From the NCBI GenBank assembly GCA_029264955.1, contig JARHYC010000004.1, forward strand, positions 1-42,585: a stretch of DNA of 42,585 nt, given 5' to 3'. Positions 26,988-35,301 of the stretch are shown one piece after another. The notes beneath the pieces are model-generated. The model ran no database searches and was not told where the DNA came from. It worked only from the letters and a program-made list of their open reading frames with translations. This DNA comes from Faecalibacterium sp. GTDB lineage: Bacteria > Bacillota > Clostridia > Oscillospirales > Ruminococcaceae. Both the position numbers and the translations under genes were made by a program. The stretch's first letter is position 1; every line of letters starts with the position of its first letter.

Positions 26988-27635
26988 TCACAGGCCGGCC
27001 TGTGCCATGCAGTCCTTTACAGCATCCAGAACAGCAGTGCTGGTGATGGTGCTGCCGGACACAGCGTCAACGCCCTCGGCGGTGCCAGCTGCAACGATTG
27101 CATCGATCATCTTGGGGCCAGCATCCTGACCCAGACCAGCGGTCTCCTTGGAGAAGTCAGCGTTGATAGCGGTGACCTTTCCGTTGCTGATGGTGACTTC
27201 AAAGGCGATGTCGCCTGCAAAACCCTTCTGGGTGGAGGTGTAGGTATCGCCACCGGCGGGAGCAGCTGTGCTTGCCTGTGCCATGCAGTCCTTTACCGCA
27301 TTCAGAACAGCGGTGCTGGTAATGGTGCTGCCGGAAACGGCATCAACACCCTCAGTTGTGCCAGCTGCAACGATTGCATCGATCATCTTGGGGCCAGCAT
27401 CCTGACCGAGACCGGCGGTCTCCTTAGAGAAGTCAGCGCTGACCGCGGTAACCTTACCGTTGTTGATACTGACTTCAAAAGCAATGTCGCCAGCGAAGCC
27501 CTTTTGGGTGGAGGTGTAAGTATTGCCAGCAACCGGGCTAGCAAAAGTGGAACGCAGATACAGTGCCAGTACAATGCCTAGCACAACGGACAGAACTGCC
27601 ATTACAGCAGTATTACGAATCATCGTTTTACGCAT
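26988..27635 (-). CDS. Membrane-anchored protein with two tandem FMN-binding domains
   Basis: 215 residues: one N-terminal membrane helix (~9-30), then two FMN-binding domains (39-121 and 131-213) that are 93% identical. Each has DAVSGST, in which the Thr (T104, T196) is the expected site for covalent FMN attachment by an ApbE-type flavin transferase; the common form is SGAT, here SGST. The domains should face outside the membrane, as in flavin-based electron-transfer proteins such as the two-flavin PplA of Listeria. No lipobox is present. An AAGGAG site precedes the ATG, and glnS ends 37 bases upstream, so read-through from glnS is likely. Confidence 0.88.
   Translation of the reverse strand: MRKTMIRNTAVMAVLSVVLGIVLALYLRSTFASPVAGNTYTSTQKGFAGDIAFEVSINNGKVTAVSADFSKETAGLGQDAGPKMIDAIVAAGTTEGVDAVSGSTITSTAVLNAVKDCMAQASTAAPAGGDTYTSTQKGFAGDIAFEVTISNGKVTAINADFSKETAGLGQDAGPKMIDAIVAAGTAEGVDAVSGSTITSTAVLDAVKDCMAQAGL
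26997..27245 (-). repeat. Second copy of an internal 249-bp duplication (FMN domain 2)
   Basis: Codes residues 131-213 of the FMN-binding protein; 77 of 83 residues match the first copy at 27273-27521. The repeat offset is 276 bases. Confidence 0.93.
27273..27521 (-). repeat. First copy of an internal 249-bp duplication (FMN domain 1)
   Basis: Codes residues 39-121; differs from the second copy at six residues, all conservative or surface-type changes. A nine-residue Ala/Gly-rich linker separates them. Confidence 0.93.
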
Positions 27636-27672
27636 GAGAAACTCCTTGTCTTTCCTTTTACTTTTTATTTGA

Positions 27673-29331
27673 TCACTTGCCGGGCTTGAAGCTGTCCTTC
27701 AGCGTGACGACGCGGTTATAAACGCCCGCGCACTTGGAGTCCGGAGTGAAGAAACCATTACGAACGAACTGGAACTTTTCGCCTGCTTTAGCACCTTCCA
27801 GGCTGGCTTCCAGCTTGCAGCCGGTCAGAATCTTGACGGAATTAGGGTTCAGGTAGTCCTTGTAGTCAGCACCGTCTGGGATGGCATTCATATTAGCTTC
27901 GGTGAACAGGTTGTCATACAGGCGAACCTCAGCTTCTACGCAATGTGCGCAGCTGACCCAGTGGATGGTGCCACGAACCTTGCGGCCGTCCAGCGGGTTG
28001 CCGTTGCCGGCTTCCAGATCTGCAGTTGCATGGATAGCAGTCACATTGCCATGCTCGTCCTGATCCACGCTGGTGCACTTAATAATGTAAGCACCCATCA
28101 GGCGAACCTCACGGTCCAGAGTCAGACGCTTGAACTTAGGGGGCGGCACGAGGGCAAAGTCGCTCTGCTCAATCCACAGCTCCTTAGTAAAGACGACGGG
28201 ACGAGTGGAGGTGTCGTTTGCTTCACGGTTGGGGTTGTTGGCGACCTCGAAAGTCTCCTCCTTGCCTTCCGGATAGTTGTCAATAATCAGTTTGACCGGC
28301 TCCAAAACGCCGATACGGCGCTGCGCGGTCAGGTCTAACTCGGAGCGGATGCAGGCCTCCAGCTGACGCATATCCACCAGGCTGTCTGCCTTGGAGATAC
28401 CAGCCTCACGCACAAAGGTGAAGATGGAGCTTGCGGTGTAGCCACGGCGGCGCAGACCGCACAGGGTGGGCATACGGGGATCGTCCCAACCGTCTACAAT
28501 ACCCATTTCCACCAGCTCGCGCAGGTAGCGCTTACTCATGACCGTGTTGGTCACATTCAGACGAGCAAACTCACGCTGCTTGGGGAACTCGGTGCCGAAC
28601 AGGTTGCGGATGACCCAGTCGTACAGCGGGCGATGGTTCTCGAACTCCAAGCTGCACATACTATGGGTGATGCCCTCAATAGCGTCCTGAATGGGGTGGG
28701 CAAAATCGTACATGGGATAGATGCACCACTTATCACCCTGACGATGGTGGTGCACGTGCTTGATACGATAGATAGCCGGATCACGCATATTCATGTTGGG
28801 GCTTGCCAGATCGATCTTGGCACGCAGCGTCTTTTCGCCGTCGGCAAACTCGCCGGCACGCATACGGCGGAACAGATCCAGGTTTTCTTCTGGGGTGCGG
28901 TCACGATACGGAGAGGGACGGCTGGGTTTGCCTGCGTCAGCACCGCGGTACTCACGCATTTCCTCACGGGACAAATCGTCCACATATGCTTTGCCGTCCA
29001 TGATCAGCTTTTCAGCCAACTCATAGCATTTGTCAAAGTAGTCGCTGCCGTAGTAGATGCCGCCGTTGGGCACAGCACCCAACCATTCCAGATCCTCACG
29101 GATGCTGTTGACGTACTCCACGTCCTCGCGGGCAGGGTTGGTATCGTCAAAGCGCAGGTTGAATTTGCCGCCGTACTGATTTGCAATGCTCCAGTTGATG
29201 TAGATTGCCTTCGCACTGCCGATATGCAGGTAGCCGTTGGGCTCCGGCGGGAAACGGGTATGGATTTCGCTGATTTTGCCTTCAGCCAAATCGGCGTCGA
29301 TAATATCGGTCAAAAAGTTTTTATCTGCCAT
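27673..29331 (-). CDS. glnS: Glutaminyl-tRNA synthetase
   Basis: 552 residues, class I synthetase charging tRNA-Gln directly. The HIGH motif is PPEPNGYLHIGSAK (from ~28) and the KMSKS equivalent is VMSKR (~265). The C-terminal beta-barrel anticodon-binding part with GTIHWVS is characteristic of GlnRS rather than GluRS. Most Firmicutes use GatCAB transamidation instead, so the gene marks a lineage that gained GlnRS. A GGGAGAG site and a good promoter lie upstream. The tandem-FMN gene follows after 37 bases. Confidence 0.96.
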   Translation of the reverse strand: MADKNFLTDIIDADLAEGKISEIHTRFPPEPNGYLHIGSAKAIYINWSIANQYGGKFNLRFDDTNPAREDVEYVNSIREDLEWLGAVPNGGIYYGSDYFDKCYELAEKLIMDGKAYVDDLSREEMREYRGADAGKPSRPSPYRDRTPEENLDLFRRMRAGEFADGEKTLRAKIDLASPNMNMRDPAIYRIKHVHHHRQGDKWCIYPMYDFAHPIQDAIEGITHSMCSLEFENHRPLYDWVIRNLFGTEFPKQREFARLNVTNTVMSKRYLRELVEMGIVDGWDDPRMPTLCGLRRRGYTASSIFTFVREAGISKADSLVDMRQLEACIRSELDLTAQRRIGVLEPVKLIIDNYPEGKEETFEVANNPNREANDTSTRPVVFTKELWIEQSDFALVPPPKFKRLTLDREVRLMGAYIIKCTSVDQDEHGNVTAIHATADLEAGNGNPLDGRKVRGTIHWVSCAHCVEAEVRLYDNLFTEANMNAIPDGADYKDYLNPNSVKILTGCKLEASLEGAKAGEKFQFVRNGFFTPDSKCAGVYNRVVTLKDSFKPGK

Positions 29332-29387
29332 AATTTGATTACTCTCCCACTCGAACTGGGGTGAAATTCCCCTAATAATACAGTTTA

Positions 29388-29416
29388 ATGATACACTATT
29401 TTGCGTTTTTCTTCAA
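29388..29416 (-). promoter_or_regulatory. Promoter of glnS
   Basis: On the minus strand TTGAAG, 17-base spacer, TATCAT, about 55 bases before the start. Confidence 0.6.
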
Positions 29417-29445
29417 GCATAAACGGGACAAAAGGATGAAATCTC

Positions 29446-29475
29446 TTGACAGGCAATGAGTTGTGGGGGTATGCT
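29446..29475 (+). promoter_or_regulatory. Promoter of the YitT family gene
   Basis: Perfect TTGACA, 18-base spacer, TATGCT, about 45 bases before the start codon. Confidence 0.65.
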
Positions 29476-29520
29476 TTGGCAGAAAGCAAATGTTTTTGAG
29501 ATAAGGAGAGTTTAAGAAAA

Positions 29521-30390
29521 ATGGATATATGGAAAAAAATTCCTTGGGTCCATCGGCTCGGGTTCTTTTTCTGGATAAATTTGGGGCTGCTTTTGACGGC
29601 AATGGGTATTGCGTTGTTTAAGACCCCAAACCATTTTGCATTAGGCGGTACATCTGGTTTGGCAATCGTATTGTCTACGCTATTCCCCAAGGTGAACGTG
29701 GGTGGCTTTATGTGGGTCATCAATATGCTGCTGGTTGTGGTTGGTTTTGCAGCGCTTGGCATTCGTGCAATGGGGTGGACGGTGTACTCCAGCTTTGCGC
29801 TTTCAGCATATGTTTCGATGTTTGAAGCACTGATGCCACTGAACCACCCCTTGACCAATGATACTTTTTTGGAGCTGTGCTTTGCAGTGTTCCTGCCAGC
29901 AGTTGGCAGTGCCATGGTGTTCAATATTGGTGCATCTACAGGCGGTACCGATATCATTGCAATGATTTTAAATAAGTATACCAGCTTGGAAATCGGTAAG
30001 GCGCTGCTGGTCAGTGACGCAGCAATCGTATGCGTTGCCGCTTATTTGTATGGTCCGGCTACGGGGCTTTACTGTATCCTGGGCCTCATCAGCAAGTCTT
30101 TTATTGTAGATACCGTCATTGAAAATATCAACCTGCGCAAAGTGTGTACGGTTGTTACTACAAACCCAGAGGGTGTACGCGATTTCATCTTGAAGGAATT
30201 ACATCGCTCGGCCACAGTAGAACGCGCATATGGTGCATATACCCATCAGGAAATGGAAGTATTGATGACCGTTCTGACCTGCCGTCAGGCAGCGCGACTG
30301 CGCAACTATCTGCATGTGTATGATCCCCATGCCTTTATCACCATCGTAAACTCCAGCGAGATCATTGGCAAGGGCTTCCGTGCAAGCTAA
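29521..30390 (+). CDS. YitT family membrane protein
   Basis: 289 residues with five or six membrane helices in the first ~200 residues (YitT/DUF161 region with GGTSGLAIVLS and GASTGGTDIIAMI) and a cytoplasmic C-terminal DUF2179 domain (~200-285) ending NSSEIIGKGF. Members are widespread in Firmicutes; the transported substrate is not established. An AAGGAGAG site lies upstream. Single-gene unit with its own promoter and terminator. Confidence 0.92.
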   Translation: MDIWKKIPWVHRLGFFFWINLGLLLTAMGIALFKTPNHFALGGTSGLAIVLSTLFPKVNVGGFMWVINMLLVVVGFAALGIRAMGWTVYSSFALSAYVSMFEALMPLNHPLTNDTFLELCFAVFLPAVGSAMVFNIGASTGGTDIIAMILNKYTSLEIGKALLVSDAAIVCVAAYLYGPATGLYCILGLISKSFIVDTVIENINLRKVCTVVTTNPEGVRDFILKELHRSATVERAYGAYTHQEMEVLMTVLTCRQAARLRNYLHVYDPHAFITIVNSSEIIGKGFRAS

Positions 30391-30397
30391 GATAAAA

Positions 30398-30438
30398 ATA
30401 AAACCGCTGTGGATGTAAAAATCCGCGGCGGTTTTTAT
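30398..30438. terminator. Terminator between the YitT and DUF1836 genes
   Basis: AAACCGCTGTGGAT and ATCCGCGGCGGTTT form a stem with a G-U pair and a short loop, with a T-run on the plus side and A's on the other; it can serve both convergent genes. Confidence 0.85.
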
Positions 30439-30460
30439 ATTTATGTATTGTAAGGTGAGC

Positions 30461-31027
30461 TTATCCGTTGACGCAGGCATCCATTTCCAGCTGGATGGAA
30501 TATTCTGCATCCAAATGCAGAAATTTCTGGGTGAAAATTTTTTGTGCCACACACAAAGCTGCGCTGCATACCAAATCACTCAGTGGGGTGGGATGATGCG
30601 TTTGTTGACCAATGCCGGAGAAACTGCGTGTACTGAATGTATCACGCAAAGCGGTTTCGAATTCTACACAGAAATAATCGTAAGCCTGTGGGAAAGGATA
30701 GGTGTGAGTTTGGAGTTCCAGCAGACGGCTGATTTCGCTGATGCTGAATACCTGTTTGAGTAACAGGATGCAAAGCAGCTGCGCTTGTTGATCCCGATCG
30801 TATTTCTTTTTTACCGGTGGGGCAAGTAGTTTCAGCTTCACATAGTTATTGATCATGGCCGCCGTAACCGGCGGTTGGCTCTGATCGGTACAAAGCGGGA
30901 GCATATAGGCATTCAGGCTGTCTAACACCTGATCGCGATATAAAGGGATGGCAGACAATTCATCATAGCGTGGAAAATGGTATTCTAACATCTGTGTAGT
31001 AATTGATTCAATGGTTTCATCCAACAT
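30461..31027 (-). CDS. DUF1836 family protein, probable HTH regulator
   Basis: 188 residues. The central part, with TAAMINNYVKLKLL, PPVKKKY and LLKQVFSISEISRLL, is the DUF1836 signature and resembles MerR-like winged-helix DNA-binding proteins. The C-terminal half is helical. It is transcribed divergently from the DegV gene, with back-to-back promoters and an inverted repeat over the degV -10, which suggests control of its neighbour; that role is inferred. A GGGAGG site lies upstream. Confidence 0.8.
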   Translation of the reverse strand: MLDETIESITTQMLEYHFPRYDELSAIPLYRDQVLDSLNAYMLPLCTDQSQPPVTAAMINNYVKLKLLAPPVKKKYDRDQQAQLLCILLLKQVFSISEISRLLELQTHTYPFPQAYDYFCVEFETALRDTFSTRSFSGIGQQTHHPTPLSDLVCSAALCVAQKIFTQKFLHLDAEYSIQLEMDACVNG

Positions 31028-31068
31028 GAATTTGTATGCCTCCCTACGGATAAAGTCGATTTTCTACC

Positions 31069-31096
31069 ATTATAGCAATAGAAATCCGACTGTCAA
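31069..31096 (-). promoter_or_regulatory. Promoter of the DUF1836 gene
   Basis: On the minus strand TTGACA, 16-base spacer, TATAAT with TGn extension; near consensus. Confidence 0.8.
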
Positions 31097-31110
31097 GCGT
31101 GGAAAACTAC

Positions 31111-31139
31111 TTGACATAGTATTGTAAAATGTATAATAT
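31111..31139 (+). promoter_or_regulatory. Promoter of the DegV gene
   Basis: TTGACA, 17-base spacer, TAATAT (or TATAAT with a 15-base spacer), about 80 bases before the DegV start. Confidence 0.7.
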
Positions 31140-31153
31140 AGTTTTCAATACTA
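31117..31153. promoter_or_regulatory. Inverted repeat over the degV promoter, candidate operator
   Basis: TAGTATTG and CAATACTA are perfect 8-base arms separated by 21 bases; pairing extends inward with AAAA/TTTT if one base is bulged. The arms straddle the -10 element. Confidence 0.5.
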
Positions 31154-31218
31154 GATTGACTGAAAATCAAAGTATGGATATCTTTTTACTGATCTGGATA
31201 AAGAAAGGCAAACGCACT

Positions 31219-32058
31219 ATGGTTCGTATTTGTTCTGATAGCTCTACCATGTACGATTCTCGCCGTGCCAAGGAGCATGGTTTCTCCATTGCACCGCTGT
31301 CTGTTACAATCGACGGCAAGACCTACCGTGAGCTGGATGAAATCCAGCCGGAACCGTTTCTGGATATTATTACGCAGGGACATATCCCTACCAGCAGCCA
31401 GCCCGCACTGGGTGAAGTGGTAGAGATGTTCGAGGATGGAGACCCGGAGGATGAAATCCTGCATATTGCGATGGCAGACGGTCTGTCTGGGGCCTATCAG
31501 TCGGCCTGCGCGGCTGCGAATATGTGTGAGCATAAGGGAAAAATCACAGTGCTGAACAGCCATACACTGTGCGGTCCCCAGAGATATCTGGTGAAAAATG
31601 CAGTGCGTCTGGCAAAAGAAGGTTTGTCCTGTGCAGAAATCGTGGAGCGCACGGAAAAGCTAATAGAAACGACCAGTAGTTTTCTCGTCCCGGCAGATTT
31701 TGATTACTTGCGTCGCGGCGGTCGTTTGTCTCCGCTGGTGTCGTATGTGGGGCAGGCAATGCGATTTGTCCCCTTGATGAGTACCACCGAGGATACCCAT
31801 CGTATTACGCTGGCAGGTGTTAAGCGCAGTTTTGCACAGGCAGTGGATAGTGTGACGAAAAAATTCCAGTCTATGGGGGCAGGAAAAAACTGGTTGATTT
31901 CTATCAGTCATGCGGCTGCCCCGGATCGCGCACAGCAGGCGATGGAAAAGCTGCGCGCAGCTTTTCCGGATACAGATATTGAGATCAATGCCCTAACCCC
32001 TGCATTTATTACGCAGGGCGGCCCCGGCTGTGTGGCAATTCAGATTATTCATATGTAA
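31219..32058 (+). CDS. DegV family fatty-acid-binding protein
   Basis: 279 residues from the ATG at 31219 (MVRICSDSSTMYD), where homology begins; upstream in-frame codons lie in the promoter region. Family marks are the CSDSS opening, PTSSQPA with the lipid-site Ser, and DYLRRGGRLS. DegV/FakB proteins bind a fatty acid and present it to the FakA kinase for incorporation into phospholipid. FakA is not in the window. Single gene with a strong promoter, possible operator and terminator. Confidence 0.93.
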   Translation: MVRICSDSSTMYDSRRAKEHGFSIAPLSVTIDGKTYRELDEIQPEPFLDIITQGHIPTSSQPALGEVVEMFEDGDPEDEILHIAMADGLSGAYQSACAAANMCEHKGKITVLNSHTLCGPQRYLVKNAVRLAKEGLSCAEIVERTEKLIETTSSFLVPADFDYLRRGGRLSPLVSYVGQAMRFVPLMSTTEDTHRITLAGVKRSFAQAVDSVTKKFQSMGAGKNWLISISHAAAPDRAQQAMEKLRAAFPDTDIEINALTPAFITQGGPGCVAIQIIHM

Positions 32059-32062
32059 AACG

Positions 32063-32099
32063 AAAAGCGCCGCCTGTTTGATACAGGCGGCGCTTTTTG
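32063..32099 (+). terminator. Terminator after the DegV gene
   Basis: AAAAGCGCCGCCTG and its perfect complement with a 7-base loop, then T's. Confidence 0.92.
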
Positions 32100-32216
32100 G
32101 TTGCAACCAGAACAAAAACTGAATCCATACATGGAAAGGTAACTTTTGCCATACTATGATCGATTTGCAAAAAAGGACAAAATACAGTTAAAACCATCCC
32201 TTTTCGCCCTGCGCCG

Positions 32217-32245
32217 TTGCAAGCTGTGCTGTTTTACGGTAAAAT
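32217..32245 (+). promoter_or_regulatory. Promoter of the HAD-exonuclease pair
   Basis: TTGCAA, 17-base spacer, TAAAAT, about 40 bases before the start codon. Confidence 0.6.
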
Positions 32246-32284
32246 AAAATGGCTCGCGCAGATATTGCGTTAAGGAGAAGAATT

Positions 32285-33100
32285 ATGAGTAAAATCAAAA
32301 TGCTGGCACTGGACCTGGACGGTACTTTGACCAACAGTGAAAAGAAAATCACCTCCCGTACCCGTGCGGCGCTGGAAAAAGCGATGGATGCGGGTGTGAC
32401 AGTTGTGCTGGCATCCGGTCGCCCCACAGTGGGTATCCTGCCCTTGGCAAAAGAGCTGAAGTTGGAACGGCGCGGTGGCTGTATTCTGGCATATAATGGT
32501 GGTAAGGTGGTGGATTGTACCACCGGTGAAACCCTGTACCAAAAACAGTTCCCGGCGGAGATGATCCGTCCGGTATGTGATTTTGTGGCACAAAAAGGCG
32601 TGAATGTCATCAGCTACGATGCGAAAGGCATCGTAACGGAACAGCCGGATGATCCTTGGGCGGAGCGGGAAGGTGCGATTTGTAAAATCCCATTGCAAAA
32701 GGTGGAGAGTCTGGCTGATTATCTGGATTATCCTGTTTGCAAGCTGCTGATTACGCTGGACCCGGCACGCATGGCCGAAGTAGAACCGGAAGCAAAACAG
32801 CGTTTCGGTAATCAGCTGGGGGTGTTCCGCAGCTGCGATTTCTTCATCGAAGTTGTGCCGAAGGGCGTGGCGAAAGATGCCAGCTTGGCAGCATTGTTGG
32901 AGCACAAAGGTCTGCTGCCGGAAAATCTGATGGCTGTGGGCGATGGCATGAACGACCTGCCCATGCTGCGCTTTGCCGGAATCGGTGTGGCAATGGCAAA
33001 TGCAGACCCTGCGGTGAAGGCAGAAGCAGATGCGGTTACCGCGGCAGATAATGATCACGATGGTGTGGCAGAAGCAATCGAAAAATTTATTTTACAATAA
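32285..33100 (+). CDS. Cof-type HAD-IIB phosphatase
   Basis: 271 residues from the ATG at 32285, which has AAGGAGAAG upstream; an earlier ATG at 32249 lies inside the promoter-proximal region. HAD motif I is LALDLDGTLTN (nucleophile Asp), motif II is VLASGRP, and motif IV is GDGMNDLPML. The C2-type cap lies between. Such enzymes dephosphorylate sugar phosphates or cofactors; substrate is unknown. The exonuclease gene follows after 43 bases. Confidence 0.93.
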   Translation: MSKIKMLALDLDGTLTNSEKKITSRTRAALEKAMDAGVTVVLASGRPTVGILPLAKELKLERRGGCILAYNGGKVVDCTTGETLYQKQFPAEMIRPVCDFVAQKGVNVISYDAKGIVTEQPDDPWAEREGAICKIPLQKVESLADYLDYPVCKLLITLDPARMAEVEPEAKQRFGNQLGVFRSCDFFIEVVPKGVAKDASLAALLEHKGLLPENLMAVGDGMNDLPMLRFAGIGVAMANADPAVKAEADAVTAADNDHDGVAEAIEKFILQ

Positions 33101-33143
33101 GCTTTTTCAGTGTGTATTTTCAGAAAGTAGATTGGAAAGAATT

Positions 33144-34142
33144 ATGTCGGAGAAAACACTTGTCCTGTTTGATTTGGAATGGAATATTGGATATAAACCT
33201 TACCTGTTTAATTATCATGGTGTAGAGCAGAATCTGCGCGGTGAAATCATTGAAATCGGTGCGGTAAAAATCGACCGAAAGGGAAATGTACTGGATACCT
33301 TTTCCATCAATTTGCGCCCCCGTATTTTCCGTAAATTGCAGCACCATATTGCCAAGGTGACCGGTTTGACCCAAGCAGATCTGGATCGTGGTGAACCGAT
33401 TACCCAGGGGTTGCGTAAGTTTATGCAGTGGTGCGGTCCGGATGCGGAGTTTGCGGAGTGGGGTCTGGACGATGTGCCGGTGCTCAAGCAGAATTTGTTC
33501 CTGGTGGGATTGGACGAAAGCCGCCCCACGATTTGGTACGATTTGCAGCAGGTCTTTTTGTCCCAGCATCCCCGCAAGGAAGGCGAAGGTATGACGCTGG
33601 AGAGTGTTGTGACCCGTCTGGGAATTCCCACTGATCGGCCCTTCCATGATGCATTGTCTGATACACTGTATACCGCAGATATCTGCCGCAAGCTGGATTT
33701 GGAAAAAGGCTTGGCGGAGTATCCCACCGAAGATGAAACCCTGCGTGCCAGCTTATGCCACGAACCCGGTGATTATCGGGATTTCACTGTGTTTCGCGGC
33801 TTTGTAGATAAAGAGGCAAACCAGAAGGTTCCTGCTGTGCGGGATACTCCGTGCCCAGAGTGCGGTACGATTTTGCAACCGGACGAAATCTGGCTCAAGC
33901 GTGGCTCCAATGCCGTGTATACTCTTTGTCAGTGCCCAAATTGCAGCGGCAAGGGTGGTCCGGCAAGCAAGGGCGTTATGCTGCGATTCAAGAGTGCCCG
34001 TCGGGACGGTTTGCACTGGGCATTTGCTCGCTGTACCGAAATCCCGGATAAAGCAAAACTGGCGCAGTGGAATAAACAGCGCGCACAGACCATTGAGCGT
34101 ATCCGACGTCGTGCCGAAAAAACTGCACAGCAAACCGAATGA
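33144..34142 (+). CDS. DEDDh 3'-5' exonuclease with C-terminal zinc ribbon
   Basis: 332 residues from the ATG at 33144 (MSEKTLVLFDLEWN); a longer frame overlaps the HAD gene and is not supported. Exonuclease motifs: D10-L-E12, D110 in WGLDD, and H168-DALS-D173. Residues ~235-270 add a C237-x2-C240 ... C264-x2-C267 zinc ribbon, and the extreme C-terminus is Arg/Lys-rich. It resembles RNase T/KapD-type nucleases; whether it acts on RNA or DNA is not evident. Probably co-transcribed with the HAD gene. Confidence 0.87.
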   Translation: MSEKTLVLFDLEWNIGYKPYLFNYHGVEQNLRGEIIEIGAVKIDRKGNVLDTFSINLRPRIFRKLQHHIAKVTGLTQADLDRGEPITQGLRKFMQWCGPDAEFAEWGLDDVPVLKQNLFLVGLDESRPTIWYDLQQVFLSQHPRKEGEGMTLESVVTRLGIPTDRPFHDALSDTLYTADICRKLDLEKGLAEYPTEDETLRASLCHEPGDYRDFTVFRGFVDKEANQKVPAVRDTPCPECGTILQPDEIWLKRGSNAVYTLCQCPNCSGKGGPASKGVMLRFKSARRDGLHWAFARCTEIPDKAKLAQWNKQRAQTIERIRRRAEKTAQQTE

Positions 34143-34480
34143 TTGTTTGTACAATTTGTCTTACCAACGAAAAAAATAGGCCAAATTTAAGAAAAACTTA
34201 AAGGATTTCATACTGCATTCTCCTGAAAGATTTGATACAATAGTAAAGTAGTCGATTCGCTTACAGCACGAGTCGAAACAATCCGGACAACTTATCCAGA
34301 GAACAAATTGCTGCACAAAAAGATAATTTTCTGAATCTTTCATTTTGTTGAAGAGTTCAGTCTTGGAATGTCGTATTATAATACAGAAGGGGAGCCGCCG
34401 ACCGTGTGCGCCAGAACCAAATGTATCAAATACGAATAGAGTGTTGTTGATTTACTTGTGGGAAAGGAGATGGAGCAGAC
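34143..34480. other. 338-bp region without a gene upstream of the VTT-domain gene
   Basis: AT-rich. It contains a TATAAT at 34377-34382 (-35 weak), another TACAAT near 34236, and a TTATCCAGA near-match to a DnaA box. No terminator for the exonuclease gene, no riboswitch class and no RNA gene are recognised. Downstream of the TATAAT a GC-rich leader (GGGGAGCCGCCGACCGTG) runs to the start. Confidence 0.4.
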
Positions 34481-35077
34481 GTGCAAATTGCAGAGTTGTT
34501 TCATCAAATGGGAACGATTGCTTTTTGGGAGGGGCTGCTGGAATCTTTTCAGGCATTGGGGCCACTGATCCCGATTTTACTTGCGGCGCTGGAGTCTTTC
34601 ATTCCAGTGCTGCCGTTGGTGGGCATTGTCACCGTGAATGTTGCAGCACATGGCCCGTTGATGGGGTTCCTTTACAGTTGGTTGGGAACCTGTGTCGGCT
34701 GCATTGCGATGTTTTTTATTTTCCGCCGCTTGTTTACGGGCTGGGCAGATAAAATGGCCAGCAAGCACAAGAAAATCGCAAAGGCACGCAACTGGGTTAG
34801 CCGGATGCGCCCCAGCGGATTGTTCTTGATTTTGATCCTGCCGTTTACGCCATCTGCTTTTGTCAATTTTGCATTTGGCATTTCCAAGTTTAATGCCAAA
34901 AAATATATGATTACGCTGATGCTGGCAAAATTGTTTATGATTGGTTCCCTGACAGCGTTTGGGCAGAGTGTGCGTTTAGCGTTGAAGAGCAATCCCCTTT
35001 ATCTGATTTTGGCGATTGCTTTGCTGGCGGTACTGTATGTTACCAGCAAGCTGGTTAGTAAAAAGTACAACGTATGA
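34481..35077 (+). CDS. VTT-domain (TVP38/TMEM64/DedA-like) membrane protein
   Basis: 198 residues starting at GTG 34481, with AAGGAGA and GGAG sites upstream. Four to five membrane helices; the centre has the VTT features G-x-x-x-G, FFIFRRL and RMRPSGLFLILILPFTPSAFVNFAFG. This family includes lipid scramblases and proteins for undecaprenyl-phosphate or phospholipid translocation; the exact role here is unknown. Single gene with a terminator. Confidence 0.87.
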   Translation: MQIAELFHQMGTIAFWEGLLESFQALGPLIPILLAALESFIPVLPLVGIVTVNVAAHGPLMGFLYSWLGTCVGCIAMFFIFRRLFTGWADKMASKHKKIAKARNWVSRMRPSGLFLILILPFTPSAFVNFAFGISKFNAKKYMITLMLAKLFMIGSLTAFGQSVRLALKSNPLYLILAIALLAVLYVTSKLVSKKYNV

Positions 35078-35093
35078 AAAGATGATAAGGGTG

Positions 35094-35137
35094 AATAAAA
35101 GCAGTACGGCTTTGCAACTGTACTGCTTTTATTTTGT
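35094..35137 (+). terminator. Terminator after the VTT-domain gene
   Basis: Perfect 14-base arms AATAAAAGCAGTAC / GTACTGCTTTTATT with a 12-base loop and following T's. Confidence 0.88.
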
Positions 35138-35301
35138 TTTTGGCTGGTCGAATTTGATAGTTTGCTTTGTTAGATTGATACGTCAGAGTAATGTGTAAAA
35201 TATAACAAATTGTATAAATCTAAAACGAGAAACACCGTTGCAAAACTGAGAACGATAAAAAATGACGTAACAAAGAAATAAAAACTGTAAGAGTTTTGTA
35301 G

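Noticed and set aside
26997-27521. Long direct repeats as a mobile-element footprint
   Set aside because: The repeats coincide exactly with protein domains; there is no transposase, terminal inverted repeat or target duplication.
34143-34480. Possible riboswitch or small RNA
   Set aside because: No conserved riboswitch core was recognised and no terminator-like hairpin ends the region.
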